Part shown: one piece after another, positions 10,410 through 22,399 of the stretch
Layout: each line of letters opens with the position of its first letter
How positions within the stretch are numbered: the stretch's first letter is position 1
NCBI RefSeq assembly: GCF_000247695.1
Contig: NW_004624795.1
Coordinates: forward strand, 9,831,755-9,895,754
Source: Heterocephalus glaber
Lineage: Eukaryota > Chordata > Mammalia > Rodentia > Bathyergidae
DNA length: 64,000 nt
Reading direction: 5' to 3'
The notes under the pieces: generated by a model
Told to the model about the DNA's origin: nothing
The model's database searches: none
What the model saw: the letters and a program-made list of their open reading frames with translations, nothing else
Program-made: the position numbers and the translations under genes

Positions 10410-10810
10410 TTGCATTTATTTTATTGAGTATTTTTTGTTAGAAAAGTAATACAAGGCTTGTTGACACGAGGCAAACAATACAAAGGTATAAAATACATTC
10501 AGACTCTCTTCCTTAATGCTGTGGTCTAACTGTAGTACTCTAAGGCAAACTATGTTAATTTGTAGTTTGTCATATATATCTGTAACTTTTGGGTGGGAAA
10601 AATAAAATATTTTGAAATATAGATAGACAGAGACAGATTGGTTGATAGAGTAGAAATGATACAGATATACATATACACATATATTTAATGTTTTTACAAA
10701 TATCGGGTCATCCCATTCACTTTTCTCTAAAAGTTGTTGTCTCCCCACAGTGTATCCTAATTTCCCTCCATGTCCTTACATATAGATATTGGGCATTCCT
10801 TTAAACTTAT
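10410..10810 (+). repeat. Old interspersed repeat, left part (interrupted)
   Basis: Includes tccctccatgtccttacatatag, which resembles a widespread old mammalian repeat. The sequence appears to resume at 11190, so the block 10815-11160 probably inserted into it. The family name is uncertain (an old L1-type element is possible). Confidence 0.4.
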
Positions 10811-10814
10811 ATTT

Positions 10815-11160
10815 TTATTTATTCAACCTGTATTTATTATAACGTCTATAGGTGTCTAGGCATTCAGGCGAACAAAACAGACAAAATACTTGCTTTCACA
10901 GGATTTTTCATTCTAATGCAAGAGACAGACAATAAATGCACGAATAAGTAAAATAACAGCATGTCATTCAGTGTTGAGTGTTGTAGAGAACAAAAAGCGG
11001 GAGACTCCAGAGGAAAGGAGCCCAGGGAGGGCTGCTGTTTTCCCTAAATAGACATGCAAGGCATGTAGGCTAAGAACCAAAGGCCATGAGGGAGCCAGCC
11101 AGCCACCTATCTGGGGCAAGACCTTCCCAGGCAGGGAGGACAGCAAGTATGAACAGCACT
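10815..11160 (+). repeat. Ancient mammalian repeat, copy 1 of 2
   Basis: Shows the order attcaacctgtatttatt, ggcgaacaaaacagacaaaat, agagacagacaataaatgca, then a purine-rich part ending aggcagggaggacagcaagt. The copy at 31560-32160 shares the family pattern (attcaacaaatatttctgaa, ccttgaaggccatggtaag, gatcactctggctgctg). I know the consensus from mammalian genomes but not a certain name. Confidence 0.6.
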
Positions 11161-11189
11161 GCCAAAAATAACCTACTACCAATCTTCTT

Positions 11190-11465
11190 CTACATGAAGC
11201 TTCTTGAATTATTGCTCCAAATTTATACTATATATAAAGTAGTCCTTATTCCAGATCACTTTTCAGCAATTTACATTCCTATCAGCAATATAGAAGGATG
11301 CTCCTGTCACCACAGATTGATCACCACTGGATACAATCAATCTTTTTAATTTTGTCAAATTGATATCTTTTTTTTAATTCCTCTGATTACTGGTAATGTT
11401 AGGAAACTTTTCTCATGTTTTTGGCCAATATGAGATTCGTAATTGAGGTCTGTGAAGTATTTGTG
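11190..11465 (+). repeat. Old interspersed repeat, right part
   Basis: Contains tttacattcctatcagcaat, tcaatctttttaattttgtc and cctctgattactggtaatgt in the order of a common old mammalian repeat. It continues the element begun at 10410. Confidence 0.5.
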
Positions 11466-12535
11466 TTAACTGTACTATTACCAAACCCTGGTGGTCTGGC
11501 ACAGGGCATCGAACATGTGGTATGTTGGATTGAAGGTAAAGCTTTGCCTGCAGCAGAGGAAGCCCAGCTTGCCACGATGTCTAGGCAGATGGTGACAAAC
11601 AGGAAGACAAGCTGTTGAGTCACAAGACACTGTTGCTCAATCTTCTGGGCTGAATCGGGTTTGGATAAGAGCAAGGAAACCTGAAGGTTGATGAGATGCT
11701 TTTGACCAAAATTTACTTAGGTGGACACAGAGGACGGGGAATGAATGATATCCTTCAACTCTGACGGTCTGTGATCTCTGTATTACTCCTTCTAAATAAG
11801 GATTATTTTGGATATTGTAAATTCCATCAGCACATAACATCACTCACCAGCCCACACTATTCCCTACTAGCACCTAAGTAATTATCCTTGCTGAATAAAT
11901 TCAGTTTTTGAGTTGAATTAAATAATGCTGAGCCCTAATATAATCTGTGTACCCATGCCTTGTGAAATGGCCCTGAACAACAGATTGCAGAGCTATAAAT
12001 TGGCCCAGCATAAGAGGAGCCAAACCTGGAAATGATACACCAACTGAGACTCAGGAGATCCCAGCTACACTTCCCAACTGGCTTCCGTGGCTAGTTGGCC
12101 AGGCATGCACATGAAGTGTTGTGTATTCATCACATATCCCCAACTCATAATTCACATTTTCATGTTAAGGACCCTGAGTAATTCCAACAAACTCCTTCAA
12201 CTTCATTCAATATTTTTTAAAACTTATTTATGCAAATATTTTCCTTAATATTTTGCTTTAAAATCAGCTTTCAAAATACAGCAATGTAAGCTGTGAATTC
12301 CAGAATACATTGGGAATTTTAGGTGCATATTATCACACAAGCCCAAATAAACTAAATTTTTTTTTAAAAGTATGTTTCTTATTAATGGATACCATACTAA
12401 TCTTTAAATGAGCATACAAAATAACTAATCAGTACCATTCAAACTTTTAACTTATTTGTGTTCAAGGACCCCATTGTTTTTTATCTTAATGTAATATAGG
12501 TACTTTCATTTAAGAATGTTTAATATGACCCTGTG
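11466..12535. other. No recognisable feature
   Basis: I see no supported gene or named repeat. Overlapping open frames at 11399-11843 on both strands lack any familiar motif. Confidence 0.5.
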
Positions 12536-12539
12536 TTAT

Positions 12540-12700
12540 ACTAAGTTAATTACAGATTATCTTACTTAATCTTCATGATGACTTTCTGAAGTAAATCCTA
12601 GAATTTCCCATTAAAATAAGTCTATTGCCCAAAGTTTTAAGAATTAGTATGTTTGGGGAAGAGGTTTGAATCCAAATAATCTGACTATAAAGTTTTTACT
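12540..12700 (-). repeat. MIR-like remnant
   Basis: Antisense MIR pattern: ttacttaatcttcatgatga, tattgcccaaagttttaaga, gaggtttgaatccaaataat, ctgac. Diverged; limits approximate. Confidence 0.55.
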
Positions 12701-12945
12701 GATATAATTAGTTTTTCTAGCCACTAGGCTTCTGCAGCCTATTTTAACCATCACTAAGGAAATAGCTGTGAGCATACTTAGCATTGCCACTAGGGTGTTT
12801 CCACAAGAAAAACTATTTCTTAGTGAGTAAGCAGGTTAAATATACCTGTTGGGATTCTAAACACATGTAATATTCAAGTTTATAGGGAATTCAGGATTTG
12901 GAATCAGAGGAAAAATATTAGAGGACATAACTCAAAATGAAGATC

Positions 12946-13127
12946 TGGCTAGGGGCAGTGGAACACACCTGTAATCCCAGCAGCTTCTTTGGAAGGCTGT
13001 GGCAGGTGGATTGGCTGGTTCAAGACCAGCCTGGACAACTTAGCAAGAACATGTTTCAAAAATTTAAAAACTATACAGCTCTGGGGATATAGCTCAATGT
13101 AAAGGCTTTGAATTTAATCCTCAGTAC

Positions 13128-13130
<3 letters not shown>
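12946..13130 (+). mobile_element. B1+ID composite SINE (B1-dID type)
   Basis: The left part is B1/Alu-like and derives from 7SL RNA (gcagtggaacacacctgtaatcccagcagc, here split, then ggttcaagaccagcctgg). The right part is an ID-like monomer (ctggggatatagctcaatgt, then tttaatcctcagtac). A compound AC/AG microsatellite forms its tail. The composite structure is one of the better clues to a non-murid rodent source. Confidence 0.85.

Positions 13131-13203
<73 letters not shown>
13125..13203. repeat. Compound (AC)n(AG)n microsatellite
   Basis: An AC run to about 13166 passes directly into an AG run to about 13201. It grows out of the tail of the B1+ID SINE. Confidence 0.95.
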
Positions 13204-13205
<2 letters not shown>

Positions 13206-13209
13206 AAGA

Positions 13210-16200
13210 CAGAGAGAAGCCTGACTGACAAACTTAATAACATTACCTTAATAATGTTTCTCTAATTACTGTCTTTATTATGAAAATATGATTATAGTTC
13301 AAGAAAGCAAATTCAGCACAAAATGAAAAAAACAGGCACTATGGCTAGAACAAGGACTTGGTTCTAAGACAAGGATTTGGCTCCAAAAAATGAAGATAAA
13401 TTAGTCATTAAAGTAAAATACAGATTAGAGACTGGTTCAGTGTCAGAGTCTATTTGAGAGCAACTGATAAACCTTCACTTTGTACTTAAATTTTCACTCC
13501 CCCTGCCCCGCAGTGACAAGGGCAGAAACAATTGCATGCACAAAAACATACACCCCTACCAGGAATTCATTCATTATTAATGAATTGTACAGACAGACTC
13601 AAATGTCACCAACTGTTAAAAAGGAGCTCTCTTTCTCTTTTCTAGCTCCTCAGTCTTATTTAGTGCAACCCCCTTTCAGAGCGCCTCCACCGTCCTGTGA
13701 AGCGTCCCATGACTCCATGACTTCCAAAACAGATCCCATGTAGGGTCAGCTAAAAAACGCAGTTGCCACACTCCCTCTCTAGGTGGCTGGTATTTGGTTC
13801 AGTGAGGCCTTGGCCAGCTCAGATGGAGCTCTTACCCTGACAATAAGATTAACTTTTGCACATTGAGGTAACAGATGATGCCTGTCGCCTCCTGTTTCCT
13901 TTATACTTCTGTTGCCCTGGACATACTTTTCATCTTCTCTGCACCCTAATTTTTAATTATAATATAGGAAGATCCAGTGATGGTCTCCTAAGCTTTTCAT
14001 CAGGATCATATTCTACTATGGTGCATGGTCCATAGTAAGCGCTTGATACAAGTTAGCCCTTCTTATTATGTTGGCTGCTGTTATTTTTGCTATACACAAA
14101 TGCAACACTGGCAAAGATGAGTTCTCAAACCTGAAATTGCAGTCTAGTCTGTGAATTGAGTTGCATAGAGAGGCTTTAATTTTGCTCATCAGGTTGCTGA
14201 TTGATGCTTGTTTGCTAACACTGGAAATGTTGGCAAAGGAGGGAAGGAGGGCTGGCAGAGTAGCTGTACTAATTACCGAAGGTGCAAATTCAACATGTAG
14301 CACTCTTGCGAGACATAATGAGCCTGTGCTGAGGTGAAACAGGAGGTTTGTTACATACGTTAGAATTAGATGCTCTAATTGCTTAGCATCTCAAATGTGA
14401 GCGATTCCTTGAAAAACAGAAGACAGCAATCCACCTACCTCTACATGACAACAAAATCCTCCTCTTTAGTGAGCTCATAGGCAGGCCACCAGGACATAAA
14501 GGTAATGCCCTCCAGGCAACGGTTGATGAGACCTGTGGCTGCCTGTCCTCAAACATTGCTAGGAGAAACTGAAGAATGTGATGAGAAGACAATGTCCTTC
14601 ATCAAAGGAAACCTGTAGCACTTCTTCCCTAGTTAATGAGGATGCTGGCAGTGGGTCACTTGGGTTTCTGTGGAAAACAGATGAGGTAAAACCAGCCTAT
14701 CGAGCAGCAACCATGATAGGAATAAGAACAATTTTGGGTTCTTGCCTGTAAGAAAGATTACACGTTTTCCTGAACAGATTCAAATAAATTGCACTTAGGA
14801 TTCTAGATTCTAAGACAAATTTAACGAAGCTGGAGAAATACACATATTTATGTACTTTAGCAATTAAATTGTTTAACAAATTATTCAACAGTGCCACCTG
14901 TAGGCAAACATATGCCCCTTTAATGGAGTGATGGGAAGTGTGTCCAGATAGGATCACCCCACTCAGAAGTTTAGCAAGGGGTTTGGGATCAGATTAAAGG
15001 TTTGATCCCAAGTCTGACTTTTCTGAGCTATATAAGCTTGGACTAACTTCTCAACCTTTCTGAGTTACTCAATAATTGATATTTTAGTTCAAGTTACAAG
15101 AAACCCATTTTTAATGGAAATACACTATCCCATCTTTGGGTGCTGGGGTGTATGAAGTTCTTTATTGGTCCATCTTCCTGGGATTTTGTTCATCAGTTCA
15201 ACTTCTCTCCTTTGAAAGATTCAAATCTTTCACTAATATAGTTCTTAAAATATTAGAAGACAGATATTATGCTCCTACTTCCTCAAGTTTCCTTTCTCCA
15301 GAATAATTACCAGTATTTGCCATTAGGATTATCTTACACAAAATAAAAATAAACACGATTTATTAACATCAGTATTAGCTAATGCATTAAAGATATTTTT
15401 CAGAACTTTGTGAAGTATTTCCTTTATTCTTCTGCCCCATTATGTCTATTGTATTCTATTATTCCCCTTTTGTTCTATTATTCCTATTTTGTCATCTCTT
15501 TCTGCATTTAAGGTTGCTCAAGGTCACACAATTTCTTCTTTTTAAACAAAATGGGACTGTTTTCCTATAGCTAAGGTAGCATCCCTTTGAAATTTGATAA
15601 AATCAACATCATCACAAATTCACCTAAGCTCCTAACTTCATACATAAGGTTAAATATTCTTTAAGCACCATTTCCGGTTGTAGGTACTCAACAAACCCTA
15701 TCTGGACCTCAAGTTTAAAACTTCTATTTTAAAAGAACTGAAGAGGTAGGGTTCAAATTCTATCCTTTTCCCACCAATCTCACTTTCCATCCTTCCTTGA
15801 CAAATATCTTTACTTCACAGACTCCAAACACAGAAGCAAATGGCTTGATTTTGTTGACCTAGTAAACATTGCTATGTTGTGTTTTCACACCAGCAAATAG
15901 AATTTACTGCTCAAAAGTCAGAAAGGTACACTGTAATTTGCAGTTTGCACCATTCTTTGGTCTGGTATACCAGAGATTTCAAATCTAGCTACAGGTGTGA
16001 GGTAAGCAGCTCTCCTATGGGCCTAGCTTCTGGGAAGAATAAGCATTTTCTACAAAAGAAAGAAGAAAACATTCCTGTCTGACAGGAAGATAGAAAGCTC
16101 AGGGTCAAGAAGGCAGCAGACGTGTGAATCTAAAGTTTTTGGAGGAGAGAAGGAAAGATTGCTTTCTGGGCTATAATTTTCAGCTCTGTGAAGGCATCAC

Positions 16201-16740
16201 AGTCACTGATCATCGCTATGCAGCTATTGTATTGCAGACATTGATTTTTGTGATGAGCTACAGGGAATAAGCAAACACTGAATTTTCATTAGCTCCTTGG
16301 GGAAAGTGCACATCCTTCCCAAACCAAACTGTCCAGAACATATTAAGGGATAATTTATAAGAGCTGGCTCAATGGAACTTAAACAGCTGCAGTAGCAATA
16401 AAGTATTTCTGGGGGTGTCACTAATTTGAACTAGATCATGTCCATTTTAAACAGTTGCCCTGTCAAAGGACTTCTTTCCTTTACTCTAAACTTTAATGGG
16501 GAAATGGGGTGTTTTTATCTACTTTTTTGTATATTTTACACAGAAAGGCACTATGAGAAACCTTAAAAGTTAAGAGATAATTCGGGATTCCCTGTATCTT
16601 AAAAGGGATGACCATACTAAAAAATCAAAGTCTTAGCTGCTGGTATCATACTATGTACTCAGACACCTTGGTGAGTATTGGGAAGAATATTGAGGGATGT
16701 AGTACCATGTAGCACTTCTTAAACCCTACTTGGGACTATG
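13210..16740. other. Mostly unassigned sequence
   Basis: A short MIR-like piece may lie at 14990-15080 (ccaagtctgacttttctgag, then ttctcaacctttctgagtta), and a L2/MIR-like tail at 14020-14050 (catggtccatagtaagcgct). I recognise no gene in the rest. Open frames such as 13480-13743 and 14016-14303 show no motif. Confidence 0.45.
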
Positions 16741-16744
16741 ATCA

Positions 16745-16870
16745 TTTGTATATTCCCTTCATTTTCCTTATGAAACTCTAAGCTTCTTGAGGTCAAAGAT
16801 GGTATCTTACAATGGAACCTAACTCAGGGCCTCACATGTACTGAGTACTTCCAAAAATACTCCCATTTCC
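16745..16870 (+). repeat. L2-like 3' end
   Basis: Shows actctaagcttcttgaggtc, then aacctaactcagggcctcac and tactgagtactt in L2 order. Diverged. Confidence 0.55.
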
Positions 16871-17029
16871 ACGAATTTATCTTAATGCATCAGTAAGAAT
16901 ATCCACAGCCATTCAGTACTTAAGAAATATTTAATTTATTTGGGTACTTTGGCTTCCCAAGCACTGTGCTTGGTGTTGGATTTATTGAGGGGAGCAAATG
17001 TAAGCACAGTGCTCATGCATCCATTTAGA

Positions 17030-17290
17030 GTTCACAGGAAATGGACATTAATCAAAGGGTTACAAAATATATATTGAAGAGGTACAATAACAAAATATGG
17101 TGAATGCTTAGAAGAATTTATTACAGTAAAAGACACATTGCCATTAATCCCCTTAAAAATACTCCCCCTCACATTAAATATACTTGTCCTCATCATGCTT
17201 GCCACTTTCTGAAGCATTCTGGATCTTCTGTCTCCCGAGTGGCTTTAGTTGTGCTGTTGTGACTACCTCAATATCCTGAATTGATTCAAA
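17030..17290 (-). pseudogene. Mariner transposase C-terminal remnant, left arm of an inverted pair
   Basis: On the minus strand, FRKWQ is followed by two stops where the mariner family has a RWDKC-type sequence, then a GEYFEGD-like ending in shifted frame (gggggagtatttttaagggg). Upstream on that strand, tttgaatcaattcaggatat and cacaacagcacaactaaag match the IQDIE and TTAQLK region. The expected DDD catalytic part is absent. Tc1/mariner family is confident at motif level. Confidence 0.75.
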
Positions 17291-17369
17291 ACATTTGACA
17301 ATTTTTCTTTGAAACAAAAATATTATGGTGTGTCCTCAACTAATTTATTTACTGGAGCTGGCATCATGC

Positions 17370-17600
17370 AACTTTTCCCCATAGTAAAAAATGACCATGA
17401 AAGGTAAAGGATTTCAATTGATTCTGAACCTCAATGCAGCCACAACTGTATAACTAAAGACATTCAAGAAAGAGAACTGCTTCAGAAAGCGGCAAGAACG
17501 ATGGGATAAATGTGTTGGAAGTGGTGGGGAGAATTTTGAAGGGGATTAATGGAAGTGTGTTTATTGCTGTAATGAATTTTCTTTAAATTTTAAACATTTA
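17370..17600 (+). pseudogene. Mariner transposase C-terminal remnant, right arm of an inverted pair
   Basis: One frame reads FRKRQERWDKC, then VGSGGENFEGD and a stop at about 17545. This is the standard C-terminus of mammalian mariner transposases (FQKWQERWDKC and EYFEGD). Upstream tttcaattgattctgaacct corresponds to the same IQDIE region as the left arm, so the two remnants point N-terminus to N-terminus. The catalytic domain is missing. Confidence 0.8.
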
Positions 17601-17604
17601 CCAT

Positions 17605-17880
17605 AGTCTTTCATAGCACCACATAGCTATAAACTCTGATAAGAATTTTGAAGAACAAATATTTGCTTCTATGGGAGCATGTACTAGGAGATTTGATCTA
17701 TGCAAGAAAGTTTGAAGGATTTTTCTATGGAAGTGATAATGCACCAAGACTCTAAGGTAACCATAATATGTGTACTGGGAGGGCAGGAGGTTGAGGGGTG
17801 GGCAGCAAACTAGGAGAGAGAAGGAGACTGTAGGCAAGAGAGATGGGCTAAAATAAGATCACATAATGCCTTGGAGGCCA
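17605..17880. other. No recognisable feature
   Basis: Between the mariner pair and a SINE. Nothing supported. Confidence 0.5.
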
Positions 17881-17894
17881 TGCTAAAGAGATTT

Positions 17895-17976
17895 TTTTTT
17901 TTTGGTACCGGGGATCAAACTTGGGTCCTTGTGCTTGCAAGGCAGGCGAAGGAACCACTGGGCTAAATCTCTGGCC
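17895..17976 (-). mobile_element. ID-type SINE with 12-bp target duplication
   Basis: Antisense ID body (ggtaccggggatcaaacttg through gggctaaatctctggcc). The direct repeat ctaaagagattt lies at 17883-17894 and 17977-17988; the exact edge is blurred by the T-rich tail. Confidence 0.93.
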
Positions 17977-18045
17977 CTAAAGAGATTTATCTTCATCATA
18001 GAATTAACAGGATGTCACTGAAATGTCTTGAAATAGAGGTGGTAG

Positions 18046-18125
18046 GGCCGGGGATTTAGCTCAGTGGTTTTGCTGCCTGCTGCACAAGGACCTGAGTTCG
18101 ATCCCCAGTACCAAAAAGAAAAAAA
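18046..18125 (+). mobile_element. ID-type SINE, internally shortened, 16-bp target duplication
   Basis: The A box (ggatttagctcagtgg) and B box (gagttcgatcc) are both well kept. The loop between them lacks the usual gcaagcg or gcaagtg step (ctgctgcacaagg), so this copy carries a small deletion. The direct repeat gaaatagaggtggtag is at 18030-18045 and 18126-18141. Confidence 0.95.
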
Positions 18126-18141
18126 GAAATAGAGGTGGTAG

Positions 18142-18480
18142 AGGAAATAAATAGGATAAGGTCTATATTCAAAAAAAGTTTACTTTTTCTGTGCTTTGGA
18201 GGAGGAAACAGATTCAGGAAGATCGGAGTGATGAGTTTGTGATAATGCAATTACTTTGCAGTGTTAAGAAATTAATAAAGATAAAGAGGACTGCATGAAT
18301 TTGACAAACACTTAGCTAATGAAATTGTTATTACTTGAAGAGGGATTTGGTGGATACTATGTAGGAGAATAGAAAGTGAAAGACAAATGAGTATAGTCCA
18401 AAAGGCCAGAAAGGAAGTAGTGGCAGCTAAATTATTTAAAAAAGTGTCTCCTTGATGGGAAGATTTTAGTCATTTGGGGA
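18142..18480. other. No recognisable feature
   Basis: Nothing supported. Confidence 0.5.
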
Positions 18481-18489
18481 AGAACATCA

Positions 18490-18655
18490 ACATTCACTAT
18501 ATTAATATTTCCTTGATGGAGTGGGTGAAGGGTGCACAGGTAATGGGGGAAAAAAATAAGAACCAAGATATATCATGTATAGGTACAAACACCCAATGAT
18601 AAATGTAAACGAATTGTATACCTAAAATGTACCAATAAAATTAATTTTAAAAAAT
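18490..18655 (+). repeat. Possible L1 3' end
   Basis: Ends with acctaaaatgtaccaataaa and an A-rich stretch, and includes aaccaagatatatcatgta, which resembles the 3' untranslated tails of rodent L1 elements. Based on general resemblance only. Confidence 0.35.
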
Positions 18656-18659
18656 ATTC

Positions 18660-20115
18660 CCTTCATGAGTTCTCTATACTTTGCAAGTGTTTTGCTTGAG
18701 TACAGGTAGAATAGAATTTTTGCTATAGAAAGGTAATGAAAAGATAACCATAATTAGAAGCATTGTCTATCTATGAGAAATATGTGTGGCTACTTGATGA
18801 ACCATCTCATTTACTGATACAAGTGTGTGATACATGCATGATCTCTATTTAAAAATAGAGGGAGGGGAATAAAGTTCAAAAGTTAAGAACTTGTACAAGG
18901 CCACAGAACTAACAACCTCCTTGTTGTGTTATACTGTTTCCTTAAATTACATAATAGGCAAATATTGATGTCATTAAGTTTAGGAAATTAAATATTGATA
19001 GAAAGACAATGAGGATACATTTTTGGGAAGAATACATAAATATCATAATTTTAGAATAGAGTTTACCCAAATGGAAATGAATCAATGTGAGAAAAGTTTG
19101 TAAAGGAAAGCAGTTTAAATAGAAAATCAAGACCGTATTAAAGAAACACATGTAAAATGAAATAATGATTAGACTCTATATTTATCACTGCCTTTCCAAA
19201 CAGTCAGAAAAAAAGGAGAAATCTAGTATATTCTTATATTTTAATGACAGGAAAGTGTAATTCTTCAAGACCAACTTTCCTACTAAGCCTAGAGGCAATC
19301 TATTGTTTCAGTTATACAGTGTAGTGAACAAAATAACTGGGCGCTGCCTTCAACAATTTCACTGTAACCATTGTTGAGGTTTCCAAATATAGTCATTGCT
19401 TTTAGCAATAGTGACAAAAATGCTAAGAGAATAGCATTAACACAAAATTTAACAGAAAGATTTTTTTATGCAGGCAGCAAACTAACAAGTTCCACACACA
19501 TGCATTTCGGTGGGTCTAGTTAAATTTTAGAAATATGATGGACTCCCAAATTACCATTCTAAAAATAAAACTGAGAAAAGCATGATTGCTCATCCCAAAG
19601 GTGACAATTAAATTTTAAAATGTTAATATTTTCTTAGAAAGAATTTATACTTATTATTTACTTCTAATTCATACACATCCATATTTAGTTAAAACAGCCA
19701 AGAGCTTACGTCTCTGAAGAGATCACATATATTTATGGCAATCCTTGTTTAGATTTTAGACTGATGCTATTTAAAAAATTTTCTGAACATTGCTAAATTA
19801 TTTCATCTACAGAATTATAACCACACATTTCCAAGCCATGTAAGTATAGGGTTGAATCTATTGATGCATATCATAATTTGCCTTTACAGATTTAAAATGA
19901 CCCTTCTAACAGAAGTACAAAGGAATTAATAATATCCATTAAGCCACGCTCAGAGAAATTAGAAGGTTTCATAATTTTATGATTAATCCTTACCACTTAT
20001 CTCTAACAATTTATTTCTGCAACTTATAATTATTTACCAAAGGGCACATTCTAGGTGGAAGATTGCACCAAACAGTTTTTCCTTACCTGTATCATTGTCT
20101 GTGTGGCATGGCTTT
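18660..20115. other. No recognisable feature
   Basis: Strongly AT-rich. I recognise no gene, SINE or other repeat. Confidence 0.5.
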
Positions 20116-20124
20116 GCATAAAAT

Positions 20125-20420
20125 CTTAGCAAGAGGCAGGGACTATTTATCTGCTCCTTTGATTCTGGGCTGGCCTGGCGAAATGCTTTGACCGAGAGAA
20201 TGGAACAAAAGCAGGGTTGTGCTGGTTCCAGACCAAGGTTGAAAGGCCCTGCCTGTTTCTATTTTCTCTCTTGGGATCCTATTGGGCCGCATCTGAACCA
20301 CCCAGGCTAGTCTCCTGGATGTGGAGTTACCTGGATGTGGCCCAGTTACCTCAGTTTCACTAGCGGAGTGCAAGCCAACCTCAGAAGAAACTGTCTGATC
20401 TGTCACTGATCACGCATGTA
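20125..20420 (+). repeat. MaLR-like (MLT1-type) LTR remnant
   Basis: The series aatgctttgaccgagagaat, gtgctggttccagaccaagg, tctctcttgggatcctattg and tcctggatgtggagttacct follows a MaLR LTR pattern that I recall from mammalian genomes. Only part of an LTR is present. No retroviral coding sequence was seen. Confidence 0.45.
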
Positions 20421-20424
20421 ACTG

Positions 20425-21695
20425 AGGACTGCCTCCAATGTGAGATGAGATAGATTGAAGGTAGATATTTTCAAGTTCACTTAGATTTGAAAAAACAAAC
20501 CTAGGTTTTTGAGTCAGGCGTTCTGGCTCCAGGGCTGTGTACCTAACTGCTCCCCAGTTTTAAACACAGAGCAAGGAGCAGGTTGCAGGACCAGCTATGT
20601 GCTGCTTTGCAGACTCTCACAGCAGCCCTAAGGATTGCATGTTGTTAACTGATTGAAGTAAACACTGGGAAAAGAGGGAGACTGTATCTGCCTCTTGCTC
20701 AGCCAACCACAATTGTAACTCCTATGACTAATTTTATGCAAACATTTACTACAACTTTTGAAGATTTAAATTTTGGTCTTAATCTTCAAGTTTATTTGTT
20801 CTTTGTGCTGCAAAAAAAAATGTTAAATCAACAAAGAAGTAGAAAAAAAGTACTATCTTGATAAGTTTGATCTTGCAATGTAGTATATTGTTTTTATAAT
20901 TGCATTGCTTGGATGCTGAACTCTATTAATATCGAATTACAATATTTTAGAAATATATCCCTTTATGGTTATATGACACATATATGAATAAGTAAATATC
21001 AAATTTACTTACAACTTTTGTTAGGAGTAAAAGTAGAGACTCATTTTATTTGTTTTGCCTACACAAAATGTACCATTTTTATTTAAACCTTGGAGCTACT
21101 ATGTTATGAATATTAAAGAATAATAATTGTGTATGATAAAGTGGGTAGAGAAGGCTTCTAATTGTATCTAATGTCAAATTTTACATAGGAATCCTTTCTG
21201 TCATATCGTAGGCAGATAGTCATCAAACCATTGTTTTAAATTTGTTTTCTATTAATTTGTGTTAATTTTGTTTTCTATTGTTGGAAAGCTTTGATATTTA
21301 GAAAATTCAATATTGAACTCCATTCCGGTAATTGTCATTTATCAGCCTTAGGTCTAGCCACAAGAAAACATGAAAATGAAATCTCTTTTCATGTTACAGT
21401 TAGTTAAATGTTTAAAAACAATTATACTTCCTTCTATCCTTTCATTCATATATATAAATAAAATTATTTTAACATCTTTCTTGACTTGTAATTGTCTTAC
21501 TTATGAACATAGGCAAATCTATTTCCTATTTAAAAAATGGCAATTAGAACTTAACACAGTCTAAGGTACACAGGGTGAGATGAAGACCTACGATGAATGT
21601 TTAAAGAGTGTCTTTGCAAGACAGTGATAAAAAAATACATTGAATTCTAAGTGCTACCTAGTGGAAAGGCAGGCTTGGGAAAAATGATGGGTCTT
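20425..21695. other. No recognisable feature
   Basis: AT-rich. No supported gene or repeat. Confidence 0.5.
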
Positions 21696-21960
21696 CATGC
21701 ACTTTATTCATCAGATCTGGAACTCTGCAACTTCTGGCGCTTCCCCAAAGTCCAAATGACCAATAAAGATGAACATTTTAAACTGATTCAGGACATTGAG
21801 ACCATGATAGAGTAACTAAAGACATTCACAAGAAAGGAGTTCCCAAACTGTTTCAGAAAATGATAAGAATGATGGGATACGTGTGTTTAAAGGAGAGGGA
21901 GTACTGATAATGTGTCTTTTATTGTAACATTAAAGAAAATTAAACATCCACCATAGTTTT
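21695..21960 (+). pseudogene. Mariner transposase C-terminal remnant
   Basis: One frame reads HSSDLELCNFWRFPKVQMT, a diverged form of the mariner block SPDLAPCDFWLFPKL, followed by HFKLIQDIET. In shifted frame, CFRK and WDTC come near 21856-21885. The sequence tttaaacatccaccatagtt-like end also matches 17590 (ccatagt). The segment that would carry the earlier catalytic aspartates is absent. Confidence 0.8.
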
Positions 21961-21964
21961 TAAT

Positions 21965-22260
21965 CACATTTTGTATGATCGGGTAAGTACAGAATCGAGA
22001 ATCCCCTGGATCTAGTAGCTCTTTTGATGTAAAAGCTCTGTTTGAGTTAATTCAGTTTATGAAACCATTTTTTATGTGTACTATACTAATTTTCTTGGCT
22101 CATATATTATGATTAAAGTTTCCTTATAGCTTTCAGTATTGTTAAAATAGATGTATATGTTCAAGTATTGATTAAATATCGTTCTACAAAAATGCAGTTT
22201 TCTAGGAGTAAATTTACTATTTAAAGCAATATACAGATATATGATAATTTTTTAATCTTA
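21965..22260. other. No recognisable feature
   Basis: AT-rich. Nothing supported. Confidence 0.5.
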
Positions 22261-22261
22261 T

Positions 22262-22398
22262 TTTTAATTTTTTTTTTGTTTTGAGACAGGATCCTGCTCA
22301 ATTCCTAAATTATCCAGGCTGGGCTCAGATTTGCAGTTAATCTTCTGCCTCAGTTTCCCAAAGTCCTGGATTACAGGTATGCATCACCAAGCCCAACT
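22262..22398 (-). mobile_element. B1/Alu-like monomer SINE
   Basis: In antisense: a T run, gttttgagacaggatcctgc, ccaggctgggctcagatttg, ctgcctcagtttcccaaagt, cctggattacaggtatgc. This is the classic 7SL-derived arrangement. No ID half is visible next to it. Confidence 0.88.
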
Positions 22399-22399
22399 T

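Noticed and set aside
18046..18125. Possible tRNA gene, because A and B boxes are intact
   Set aside because: No cloverleaf with paired acceptor stem is present, there is an A-rich tail, and target duplications flank it; it is an ID SINE.
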